Of a DNA stretch of 64,000 nucleotides, positions 44,968 to 55,052 are shown one piece after another (position 1 is the stretch's first letter; the number at the start of each line of letters is the position of its first letter). The stretch spans positions 74,361,050-74,425,049 of the forward strand of contig CM059199.1 of the NCBI GenBank assembly GCA_030323885.1, read 5' to 3'. A model generated the notes under the pieces. It was not told the DNA's origin and did no database searches. It saw only the letters and a list, made by a program, of their open reading frames with translations. The DNA is from Branchipolynoe longqiensis (lineage: Eukaryota; Annelida; Polychaeta; Phyllodocida; Polynoidae). The position numbers and the translations under genes are program-made.

Positions 44968-45215
44968 CATCGTTGTTGTCAGGTAATGGCAACATGGCAA
45001 TTTTGCATGTGCCAAGTTACCGATGTTATGTGGCAACATGGACACTGTATATATGTATGTAAAATTCCTCCGAGCTAGTGGAGGAGAGGCCCCCACGCAG
45101 GAGGTGGAGAGGTGCATGCTGGTACTCACCCCCCAGCCATGGGGAGGTGTGGAAGTGCAACCCGATCCAGATCTTATTACATGCGATAACGCGCTTATAA
45201 CTATCCATATATATA
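44968..45215. repeat. Hairpin and repeat D copy 2 (minus strand)
   Basis: AGTGTCCATCGTTGTTGTC and GTGGCAACATGGACACT pair across 44968-45046. 45080-45215 is the reverse complement of repeat D, ending ATAACTATCCATATATA. Confidence 0.6.
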
Positions 45216-45292
45216 TTTGTATATATATTATATGTATATATATATATATGTATGTGTATGTATATATATTTGTATATATGTATATATATATA

Positions 45293-45522
45293 TGAAGAGT
45301 TCAGGCGCAAAACCACGTAAACGCCAATCCAAAACTGGAGATAAACATTGAAATGAAAATCTTAATTTGTTGATATTCCTTCTCTTTTGTTCACTACTCA
45401 ATAACTATGTGATCATAGGACATGTGGAATTAGTGAGAATTAAAACAATTTTCAGGTAAAAATCATTTATTTAAAGTACATTTCTAGATTGATGTTTACA
45501 TGGTTTTGCACCTAAACTCTTC
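45293..45522. mobile_element. Palindromic MITE, family C copy 4
   Basis: GAAGAGTTCAGGCGCAAAAC and complement of TTTTGCACCTAAACTCTTC, in a TA tract on both sides. Confidence 0.85.
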
Positions 45523-45919
45523 ATATGTATATATATATTTATATATATATATATGCATGTACAGTAATTTGGCCTGCATTTATATATATATATATCGATA
45601 ATGTTAATCACCTATAAATACATAATCCATATAGCATGGCACCAACGCCGCAATCTGGTAAACAGCCAATCACAGAAGCCGGGGGCGACAGTATTCATTG
45701 GCACTCTATCCATATGTTTACTTTGTCTTCAAATTATATCTATCAAAATCCCATTTGTATGCATATATTATATTGATTTATTGAACAAAAGAGCCTTTGT
45801 ATCAGTAATATCCGGAATAGGTATGTGGATATAGATATATAATGAGACCCAATTACCGCAAGTAATAATTGTGTAATTGTCTCCACATTGTTGCTATTTT
45901 TACACACGCATATATATAT
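45523..45919. other. TA tracts and unassigned sequence
   Basis: TA tracts at 45526-45555 and 45582-45600. No other feature. Confidence 0.35.
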
Positions 45920-46158
45920 GAAGAGTTCAAGCGGAATAGCCCGTAAATGCCAATCCAAAAATGTCATTGAAATAACAAATTTGTTTGTGAAGCTAGTTTT
46001 AATTCTCACTAATAATTCTATGTTGATCGTGAAGAAGTGGCTATGAGGCAATGAACAAAAATAAAACAATATAACAAATGAACGTTTTGAAGTTTTGACT
46101 GCAATGTGTACCTCAATTTTTGGATTGGCGTTTATAGAGTGTTGCACCTGAACTCCTC
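45920..46158. mobile_element. Palindromic MITE, family C copy 5
   Basis: GAAGAGTTCAAGCGGAATAG and complement of GTGTTGCACCTGAACTCCTC, in TA repeats. Confidence 0.85.
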
Positions 46159-46343
46159 ATACATATATATGTATATATATATAGATATTTACATATACTT
46201 TCTCTGGAGAACTCCTCCATCTCCTTTCAGAATGGCACCTAAGGTGTCCCCCAAGTGTTCATGAAAAAGAATAACTAACAAAATGCCACCTGGCTGATAT
46301 TACATACTCATGTATTTAACGCAGACACAATTACACAACTCTC

Positions 46344-46990
46344 CCAGCAGCAGCAATCTGTCACCCTCAACCTGTCACCTTCAACATGTCACCTTCAACC
46401 TGTCACCCTCAACCTGTCACCCTCAACATGTCACCCTCAACATGTCACCCTCAACCTATGACCCTCAAACTGTCGGCCTCAACATGTCACCATATACATG
46501 TCACAAACAGCATGTCACCGTCAACCTCTCACACTCAACCTGTTATCCTCAACCTGTCACATTGAACCGGTCATGCTCAACCTGCCACCCTCAACCTGCC
46601 ACCCTCAACATGTCACCCTCAATAGGTCACCCTCAATCTGCCGCCATCGACACGTCACCCTCACCATGTCACCCTCAACCTGTCACCTTGAACATGTCAC
46701 CCTCAACATGCCACCCTCAACCTGTCACCCTCAACCTCTCATCCTCACCCTGTCGTCATCACATTGTCACCATCAACATGTCACCCTCAACATGTCACCC
46801 TCAACCTGTTACCAACAACATGTCACCATCAACATGTTACCAGGTCCCTGTCACCAGCAACCTGTCACCTCAACATGTTACTCTCAACCTGGCACCCTCA
46901 ACCTGGCACCCTCAACCTGGTACCCTCAACATGGTACCTTCAACCTGTCACCTTCAACCTGTCACCCTCACCATGCCACCCTCAACCTCC
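46344..46990. repeat. 14-bp minisatellite (CTGTCACCCTCAAC)
   Basis: About 45 units. Since 14 is not a multiple of 3, three units make 42 bp, so the long frames cycle through all phases and are not genes. Confidence 0.95.
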
Positions 46991-47492
46991 AGACGTTCAT
47001 CACCTTAGCACTCGTCACCAATCTATGCACATCAACTCCCCCAGCTGACAGTGCCCCCCCCCCCCCCACCCCCGTGCACGCTTCCCCGGGGTTGCCAGGG
47101 TTAGACCGCTACGCGCCAACGCCGCACCGACCTCCTTCACGATCCAACCAATAGGAAATAAGGGTCATGCGACCCCTGGTGGTAGTATTCTCAACTGCGG
47201 CCGTCGGCCATGCAAGGTTAGTGCTCTGAGTGCGCAGGTGCGCGGATCCCACCAGGCCCGGCCTGATTGAGGACTTAAGCCCCTTTGTAGGGCCTCTGGT
47301 GATGAAGAAAAAGAGATAATTCTGCCTCTTTATCGCTATGAATGCAAACGGGTTTTTTGTTTATTTGTTGGTGTTGGTGTTTTTCTTTCTTTTTGATTGT
47401 TTGTCGTGGCTAGAAGGAAGGCACAACTTTTAATATCACACACAGTGGTGTGTTGGAAATGACTTCATGAATTATGCGAATGCTGTGTGGTA
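46991..47492. other. Unassigned stretch
   Basis: C run at 47057. 47210-47310 has a LINE 3'-UTR-like look (GGATCCCACCAGGCC, GATGAAGAAAAAGAG) but no match was found in the window. Confidence 0.3.
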
Positions 47493-47815
47493 TGCAGGTA
47501 TTGCAATACCTCAGGGAGTTTGACGCCCCTGCCCTGCAGAGTTGTAAACCACTGCCTCGAGGTACAGTTTCTTGACAGAACCGAAGGCTAAGGGGGCAAA
47601 CCATAAACAGCAAACCATGTCACTGTGGAGGCATCAAGGGTGGTTGATGTATAGAACTCCCAACATCTCCTGACCAGCCACAGAAGGGACAAATAGTTTT
47701 GCGCCTGTCTGTTCTCGCCAGTGTTAGACCTCTATTTTCTCCCTGAGAGAGTGCCGCTGGTAACTTGCAAAAGCCAGCAGCACTTTAAGACTTTTGCAGG
47801 CAGCTTTCATGAAAT
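47493..47815 (+). mobile_element. Short retroposon L3, copy 3
   Basis: Begins GTATGCAGGTATTGCAATAC like the other copies and runs to GACTTTTGCAGG; the GAT tail is missing. Confidence 0.75.
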
Positions 47816-48597
47816 GCACAACCGCACAAAACACCATACCGGCTCGGTCGTCAACCTGGTTACCAAGGACTGCGCTGGTTGATCTCATCTTGCATCGACA
47901 GTACAAAATCAGCTATGAAGAAGAACGTGACATGATGTGGTGGTACATTGAGTGCCGGTTACAGTGTGAAGCGGGAGGCTGCGCCACGATCGGAGCTGAG
48001 GTTGACTAGGCCGAGCAGTAGTTGAGTAGTCCAGACCAAAGCAGTCGATGACTGGGGGAGTGCTGGGGAGCGAGAGGGATATTCCGGGATATTATACTCG
48101 CATAATTCTTATATACAGCATATGTATCCAGTATAGTATATTATGTGTATATAAAGACTGGGAGTATTATTATATTTCTAAGTGCACTACGTCGCATGGA
48201 ATGTAACATATGTATATGTATATATGGGGAATAGATACGGAAGAAACATTATTGTCCAATCGCTGGCGTGCCCGTTATTGACTACGTGACCGCACAGCAG
48301 CAGCGCATACAGCGTCACTTCGCCGCAAACTCAACACCATTACTTCACTGCTTTACAGATATTCCAAATACATAAACATATATATATCCGGCGGTACATT
48401 GAGTGTATGTCGCAGGGGGCAGTGTGCATGCACAGACGGGTGGCGCCCCCCAATGGTTCTGAGTGTGAGTAGGATGGAAGTTTTTAGGTTACGAAGGCTC
48501 CTCCAGTCGATGATTGGGGGAGGAGATAGGAGTGGGGAGCAGATAGAAGCCGGTCTTATTATACTTGTATAATGGCTTATACAGCATATATTTATAT

Positions 48598-48631
<34 letters not shown>
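47816..48631. repeat. Direct repeat pair of ~200 bp plus TA tract
   Basis: 47940-48130 and 48390-48600 share GGTACATTGAGTG, CAGTCGATGA-TGGGGGAG, GGGAG and a TTATTATAC-GTATAAT end running into ACAGCATAT. A 71-codon frame at 47794 is unassigned. TA tract at 48590-48632. Confidence 0.55.
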
Positions 48632-48633
<2 letters not shown>

Positions 48634-48822
48634 GGATAGTGATAAGCCCCTTATCGCCTGAAATAAGCTCAGTAGTGCCTCTTCTCATACCCCCCCCCCC
48701 AGAATTGGGGGAGGGGGGGAGGGGGGGGGGGGGGGCTCCGGCTTGATTTGACTCAGGGATTCAAATCCCATGTCCTACCAAAAGTACCGGCGGACGCTCA
48801 ACTCACTCGGCCGTCCCGTATT
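48632..48822. repeat. Repeat D copy 3 followed by a SINE head fragment
   Basis: GGATAGTGATAAGCCCCTTA then AATAAGCTCAGTAGTG, a G/C run, and a minus-strand SINE-A head piece (GGCGGACGCTCAACTCACTC). Confidence 0.55.
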
Positions 48823-49083
48823 CAACTTGAAGTATCTCTTTTCATCCGAGCCGTTAGTGTGCATCAAGTAACCTGATTGGTCAGCTTCACGAGGACGCAG
48901 GGCATGACGTCATGGCGATCCTTCAGGTGAACAAATTCTCAATTTCATACCCGACACTGTCGACAATATCAAAGCGAAGCCGATGGAAACATCTCTCCCC
49001 AGACGACTTTTCTCCAAAGCAGCAGATGACGTCACCAGTGGTTTTAGCGGGAAAGCGCACGAAGGAATGAAACCCAAAGGATG

Positions 49084-49430
49084 TTTGTTTGTTTGATGTT
49101 GTTTTACATCCTAGCAACATCTAAGTTCAATCAGGACGGGTACCGATTTGTGACAGTGCGCATTCATGGTGACTTTATAGTGCTGCCCCACTTGGAAACC
49201 AGGCTGCCAGCACAATGACCTGATATCCCACTCAGTCACATTATCCTGACACTGAGGCAACCAGTCCTTGCCCTATCCTAAAAATGCTGAGCGCCTGGTT
49301 AGGAAGGGACAAGTATAAATTTTCAAGTCATTGGTTTGACTCGACCAGGGTTCGAACCCACAAACTCATGGGCTTGGCTCTTGCGATCTCCCAAAACAGG
49401 AGATGGATGGTTTACTCATTCGACCACCCA
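49084..49430 (-). mobile_element. SINE-A, full length
   Basis: Tail TTTGTTTGTTTGATGTTG at left; core; head at the right with GGGTTCGAACCCACAAACTC (B-box complement). Confidence 0.9.
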
Positions 49431-49619
49431 AAGGAAGCGCCCGCAAGAGCAATGTCGGTTCTTACTGCAGGCAGGCGTCAACGAGGACATCGCAACCAAA
49501 GTGAAAGAAAAAAGGTAAAGGAAAGCAATAGAAGATAAAGCAAACCAATCTGGTCTTAGAAGGCGAGGGTAGCAAAAAGACAGCATCTGCACTTTGTAAG
49601 AACCCACAGCGTAACTTGT

Positions 49620-49794
49620 ATCGTAAAACCTCTCTAAACCGACCGACCATGCGACCAACTTTAAATAGTCCATTTAGGGAGTTTTGTTATCGCTACAATG
49701 GTATTGTATTGGCAATCATTTGGGACCAAAATAAAGCGATCGATATAGGTGAGTAGGCAAACTTTGGAGTTGGTCGGTTAGTGAGGTTTTACTG
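49620..49794. mobile_element. GTAAAACCTC MITE, copy 1
   Basis: GTAAAACCTCTCTAAACCGA and complement of TCGGTTAGTGAGGTTTTAC. Inner TAGGGAGTTTTGTTATCGCT matches the copies at 60535 and 60928 on the other strand. Confidence 0.75.
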
Positions 49795-49802
49795 TTTATT
49801 AA

Positions 49803-51325
49803 ATCTGCATAGTCCAATGAAGCACCGAAATGTCAAAATCAAATCAGTTATTTAGATTTGATTCTACATGTCTAACTTAGATATTAGTGCACCTTTTAAG
49901 CATTTATTGCAACAAAGAAGGGGGTACTGAAGCAATCTAATAGAATCTGTTACTGCAGAAGGCTTTGGGGTCAAAGTTTTGGCATGCTTGCCCAAACTAA
50001 TTTTGCATGTTTACGCTTCAAATATCTCAAGAGATAGACATTTAATAAAAAAATGACTTCGAACTAAGGTAATGTATGTAGTGTATCTTAAGCACCAGTC
50101 AGATGACGGCCTGCATTCGCTTATGGTCACTTAGCTACCAAAAGCCTGCGAGCTCCTTGCGACAAAATTGAAACAATTTGTTACAAACTATGAAAACCTT
50201 GGTCAGCGACCGTTTGGCGTCCGTTCGCCGATTGTTCGGTGCCCATTCAGCAATGGTCGCCAAACGGTCAGCGTTCTCCAAATGGGCTGATTTTGTGTGC
50301 GATAGGATGGTGACCGGTCGCCAATCGGTAGGCAATCAGTCGCCGAACGGTCGCCGACCGATCTGCGAATGTTTATTCTGGTCGCCGATTTCTGGCATAA
50401 CAGCTTGTGGTTCTGTGGGTTCTGTCACTTGTGTCCTCGTTCGGCGAGCATTTGGCGAGATGGTGTGGACCTGGATGCGATCTAGCCTTGACTGTTCGCC
50501 AAAAGCTTGACAACCGGTACTTTGGTCTCCGCGAGGTCGCCGCACTGTCGCCACAAATTCGCTGACCAAGCATTTGCCAAACAAGTGGCAACATTGTGGT
50601 GACTGTGCCGCAACAAAAATTTCTCTGACAGTCGGAAAAAGACTCTGCACCGGTTGGTGATCGAACGCCGACGGTTGCATATGACAGAAGTCGCAAGGAG
50701 ATTGTTGGTGCTGCAGTAACAACCTCCTTGCATCCAAAATGGGCCGAAATGGTTGGCGATAAGTCGGCGATCGCTCTTCCACCACTCGGCGATCAGTTGT
50801 AAGGTGGTCATCTGATGGTTGTAATTTAATTGCAAAATGCTCGCAAATTGATCGCAGGCAAAGGCAGGCCTTGTGTGACTGGGGCATTAATTTCCCAGCC
50901 AGCTGAAAAGGTGATCACGTGACCAGTGGCTTAGATAAGGACTGACTAATAAGTAATAAGTAATAAAGGCAGTTGCAGCTCAGACCTCGAAGTGTCCTCA
51001 TGTATATTATGTCATTGGCGAAATGGGCCGTTAGTAGGTGGGGTGAGGCGCCACCTGGAGGAAAGGGGGGTTATTAGGGAAGCTGCTCTGGGAGCAGTCC
51101 TCCTGGTCTCCAGGCCACACCCCCAACCTCCAATAACCCATGGTAGAAAGGAGCATATCAAAAGGAAGGTTTACGGGGGCAATATCAGAAATAAGAACGA
51201 TAAAAGACAGGAGCATTACATACATTATAATATTTGCATATGTACTTTATGCCTCACATAAATCAGTTTGATATATTGATCTCAGAAAAGTTTACAGAAA
51301 CTCAAAAGCAGCGGACTATGCAACT
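49803..51325. mobile_element. TTAA-type element F, copy carrying two insertions
   Basis: Left end after TTAA (49799) with CTGCATAGTCCAATG; right end CAGCGGACTATGCAACT before TTAA at 51326. A TIR element (50091-50886) and ~350 bp of further foreign sequence (~50891-51240, with an AATAAAGG word) lie inside. Without these it would be ~370 bp. Confidence 0.75.
50091..50886. mobile_element. TIR element, GTCGCC-rich, TTA duplication
   Basis: Ends AGCACCAGTCAGATGACGGC and the complement of GGCCTTGTGTGACTGGGGCA are imperfectly inverted; TTA at 50088-50090 and 50887-50889. The interior is dense in CGGTCGCC/GGCGACCG words on both strands. Frames open here are by-products. Confidence 0.75.
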
Positions 51326-51372
51326 TTAACTATGCTTCCTGCTTAGGCAATCTGCGCCTATGTTCATCTGTG

Positions 51373-51575
51373 CGGGTGCGTGTGCGTGTGCGTGTGCGTG
51401 TGCGTGTGCGTGTGCGTGTGCGTGTGCGTGTGCGTGTGCGTGTGCGTGTGCGTGTGCGTGTGCGTGTGCGTGTGCGTGTGCGTGTGCGTGTGCGTGTGCG
51501 TGTGCGTGTGCGTGCGCGTATACGTGAGTGTGTGTGCGCGTGTGCGCGTGCGTGTGTGCGTGTGTGCGTGAGCTT
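51373..51575. repeat. GTGCGT hexanucleotide repeat
   Basis: About 27 perfect units of GTGCGT, then degenerate. Strict purine-pyrimidine alternation. Confidence 0.95.
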
Positions 51576-52369
51576 GCTTGTGAGCAGAATGGGCCACTTT
51601 GGGTGGAAGGCGGAAGGCGGGACCCACGCCTGTCAGATACACAAGGGTGAATCTTCGACCAACCCGGCACCGGCCGTGACCGGTCGTCATCCGTCACGAT
51701 GTCGTAAAAAGGACCGCTTTCCGACGGACCTGATTAGTACCTCCCACCGCCGCCGCGCCCGGCCGCCGCGCTGCGATCGGCCGCAGAAGTAAGCGAGCGC
51801 AGCTGCGCGGTATCACAGGGTGGCTGCTTGATTAATGCGTTGACTGATTGGGGTTTGATGCCCCAGCAATGGATGAGGTCCTGTCAGCGTGTGGCACACG
51901 AATGAGGGTGTATTGTGTGAGGTGTGGCTGGGGATGCTTTGGGGATGGATGGGTGGTGAAAGGAGGATGAATATTGGGATGGGATTGAGTGCGTGTTGAT
52001 TTCCGGGGGTATGGAGATGCACTGGGAACTGGCGAGCAGCATTGTACACTAAGCTTTCAATTAGGACGGGACCAGCCATACCTGATGCTGGGTGTGATGT
52101 ACGTAGTGGCAGTGCTTTTTTTTCTTCTTAAAAAAAAAAGTGTTTAGTTGTTGTTTTCTTTTTTGGGGGGAGGGGGCTTACTCCCATTTCCGTCAACTTG
52201 TATTTAACCATTAAATTCAGCACTTTTTCCTATCACCTCTTCCCCTCTCTATACCTGTCCATATGTGTCAACTTTGGTATATAGTATATATATTAATATA
52301 TATATATATATAATCAGAGGCTATGTTTAGAAATTGGAAAGTGAGACACATAACTGGTACTGGTAGGGT
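51576..52369. other. Unassigned; CpG-rich at left
   Basis: 51640-51800 is CpG-rich (CCGCCGCCGCGCCCGGCCG) and could be promoter-like. 52120-52140 A and T runs; TA tract 52285-52312. Confidence 0.3.
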
Positions 52370-52379
52370 TAAGAATCTA

Positions 52380-52565
52380 TATACATTTTGAAGTGAGAGC
52401 TGGGAGACTGTTGGAGTCGGTTCCTAGGAAAGGGGAACCAGAGAGTGCCCATTTACAGGGAGGCCTGCTGAGAATAAGGGGTGTTGGGAAGCAAGAAGTG
52501 CCCAGAGGGAGCACTGAACAAGATTAGGGGCTATTCTTTATTTATATTCACATAATAAATCATAA
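52380..52565 (-). repeat. Interspersed repeat Q, copy 2
   Basis: Reverse complement of 35275-35470; ends in the TA-linked motif next to a TA-rich patch. Confidence 0.75.
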
Positions 52566-52694
52566 AGCACATGTATATATGTTTGATGTATAACACATTA
52601 TGCGAGTATAAATATATGGAAGGGAATATAATGTATTATTATACTCTGTAAGACGCAATAGTGTACCAGTACCAGTGGCGCCACCTCGGCCCAC

Positions 52695-52699
<5 letters not shown>

Positions 52700-52741
<42 letters not shown>

Positions 52742-52838
52742 CTTAGAGTGAACTGAGGTGTGGACACTAATGGGAATAAATAGCGCGGTAGAGTTATGTA
52801 CTGCCACCATAGTATATATATATGGTTGCATCTTTATA
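52700..52838. repeat. TA tract and first unit of a ~145-bp tandem array
   Basis: TA tract then AGAGTGAACTGAGGTGTGGA and CCACCATAGTATATATATAT, matching the units at 54057-54600. The array is interrupted by the element at 52839-54056. Confidence 0.8.
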
Positions 52839-54056
52839 GGTAGTATATATGCGTATATGCTAGTGTAGGTACCCGCGGGTGTGGACGATTGCATATATGA
52901 GATGGGCCAAATTCCGGCGTTTCGAAGGCGCCGGCTCCGCGCTAAGCATTTTGCACCCGCTGCTCGCTAGGCGGCGTTCCAGTAGTCGTATATAACCACG
53001 GCGCTCGGCCGGCCCAGCGCCTTTACTGATATGCACCCGGCCTGTGTGCCCATTTGCTCACCGAGAAAAAGTGAGTTGTTTGACGGCCTGCACCGTCTGC
53101 ACCGGCTGCTGTCAGCAGTCGACCTCTCCTGTCACCATACGCACCTCATTGGTTGGTCACTGTCACTTATCGGTTATTGCCTTTGGGACATATGCCGAAA
53201 GACTTTTGTGCACCGTGTGGCTATATACACCCACGCCCATCAACGACAGGTGCACTCGACGCCCAGCTCGGATGCGTCGTGTTACGCGTCAAGCAGAGGA
53301 AATGATGGAAAAAGAAAAGTTGAAGTCGGAAAAGCTTTTGGATCCTGCTAAAGCTAGTTTGGTGGTGCCAGTCATCTCGGACGACCCGATAAGTGACGAC
53401 GAACGGTCATTGCTTGAGCGTTTGCGGGGTTTGGAGAAGAGGAAAAGAAAGGCAGTGATAGCGGAGAAGACTATAGCAATTGAGAGGGAGCTGTCATTAA
53501 TGTCATTGGGAGGTGCTATTTTTTCTTATATTGCTTCTCCTCTCCCTGAGCGGATTTTAGCGGACATGAGAATCGCTTCGGCCTTGTCGAATTATTAGTT
53601 GGCTGGGGGCCCTGCGCGCCATTGGCGGTTAGACCAGCCAAATACGGTATTCAGATGGTAATAATAAACTGTATTAGCCACATCCGTTCTTATGTTGTCC
53701 TTAGCGGGTCTACAGGTAGTATATATGCGTATATGCTAGTGTAGGTACCCGCGGGCGTTGACGATTGCATATATGAGCTAGGCCAAATTCCGGCGTTTCG
53801 AACGCACCGGCTCCACGCTAAGCATGTTGTGCCCGCTGCTCGCTAGGCGGCGTTCCAGTAGTCGTATATAACCACGGCGCTCGGCCGGCCCGGCGCCTTT
53901 CCTGATATGCACTCGGCCTGCGCGCCGGTTTGCTCACCGAGAAAAAGTTTTTGTTTATTTGATTCGGCAGTTAGGCCAGCCAAATACGGTATTCAGATGG
54001 TAATAATAAACTGTATTAGCCACATCCGTTCTTGTGTTGTCCTTAGCGGGTCTACA
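52839..54056 (+). mobile_element. Small Ngaro-like element with split direct repeats
   Basis: A1 52839-53072 and A2 53715-53948 are both 234 bp and about 93% alike. B1 53629-53714 and B2 53971-54056 are both 86 bp with two differences. Order is A1, ORF region, B1, A2, B2, with B1 and A2 touching: the split-direct-repeat arrangement of Ngaro/PAT-type DIRS-order elements. A contains a TATATAA box (52989), B an AATAAA signal (53663, 54005). No target duplication is visible, as expected for tyrosine-recombinase integration. At 1.2 kb it lacks RT, RNase H and recombinase, so it would be non-autonomous. Confidence 0.7.
53271..53598 (+). CDS. Gag-like or accessory ORF of the Ngaro-like element
   Basis: The frame opens upstream at 53044, but the protein-like part starts at ATG 53271 (109 codons): a basic start (MRRVTRQAEEMMEKEKLK), an acidic SDDPISDDE patch, then a long charged helix (LLERLRGLEKRKRKAVIAEK) that would form a coiled coil, and a mildly hydrophobic end. 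No zinc finger or enzyme motif. Retroelement gag proteins often have such helices, but similarity to the frame at 4593 is only in style. A perfect GTGAGT donor-like site at 53071 lies just upstream. Confidence 0.45.
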
Positions 54057-54600
54057 TTCCCATAATGAATTATATAATATATACATATATATATATATAT
54101 ATATGTTAGAGTGAACTGAGGTGTGAAAAGTAATGGCAATCAGTGATGGTGTATCACTAAGTACCCGACTGTCAGCATAATATATGCATATGGTGGAATG
54201 TTTATATTTCCGTAATGAATTATATACCATATTACATATATATATATATATGTTAGAATGAATTTAGGTGTGAAAGGTAATAGCAATCAGTGATGGGGTA
54301 GCGCTAAGTACCCAACTGTCACCATCGTATATGTATATATGGTGGCATGTTTATATTCCCGTAATGAATTATAATATATATATACATATATGTTAGAGTG
54401 AATTGAGGTGTGAACAGTAATGAGAATGAGTGATGGGGTAGGGCTAAGTACCCAACTGTCACCATAGTATATGTATATGGTGGCATGTTTATATTCTCAT
54501 AATGAATTATATACTATATATATACATATATATATAGATGTTAGAGTGAATTGAGGTGTGCAAATAATGAGAATCAGTGATGGGGTAGGGCTAAGTACCA
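54057..54600. repeat. ~145-bp tandem repeat, four units with TA cores
   Basis: Units start at CATAATGAATTATATA-like text at ~54060, 54210, 54358 and 54497. Each has a TA core, GTTAGAGTGAA-TGAGGTGTG, GTGATGG-GTA, and a CCACCAT...ATGGTGG hairpin. Confidence 0.85.
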
Positions 54601-55049
54601 TATTGCCACCACGGGGCGCTGTTACCGATGTGGCCATGACCTTGACGTGACACTCAAAGTTCAAGGGCGTGTCAACGCGCATCCATCGCGCTTCTATCTC
54701 ACCCACTTAACACCTGACAGTGACCCCGTTCACAAGTTCACGCCGCGCACACCTTTTGCCTTTCGGCCCCGTTTCCGCCACCAGATGGCGCCTCCTGCGT
54801 CACACCGCACCCAGCCAGCATCGCACTGTTCGCCAACTACGCACTCAACTGTTCGGATAGGAGTAGGGCGGAATGGGGAGAGAAGGTGACCGTTGCCGAA
54901 TCAACAGACCGATGCCCCCCCCCCCCCCGCCCTCCCCAGCAGAATGCGTTGCATCGGGTAGGGGCTTGTTGTTGGAACCCGATGCAACGAACACAGGGGG
55001 TCGCGCATAACACCTATCGTATACCTTTGCATCAGTGTGAACCACCACC
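54601..55049. other. Unassigned stretch
   Basis: C run at 54907. No recognised feature. Confidence 0.3.
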
Positions 55050-55052
55050 CTA

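Noticed and set aside
46310..47154. Ser/Thr/Pro/Cys-rich frames over 200 codons
   Set aside because: 14-bp minisatellite read through in shifting phase; ends with the array.
50135..50887. A 183-codon minus-strand protein
   Set aside because: Lies wholly inside a TIR element packed with CGGTCGCC words; open frames exist on both strands.
51373..51575. Functional Z-DNA regulatory element
   Set aside because: The GTGCGT tract could adopt Z-DNA, but nothing nearby shows it has a function.
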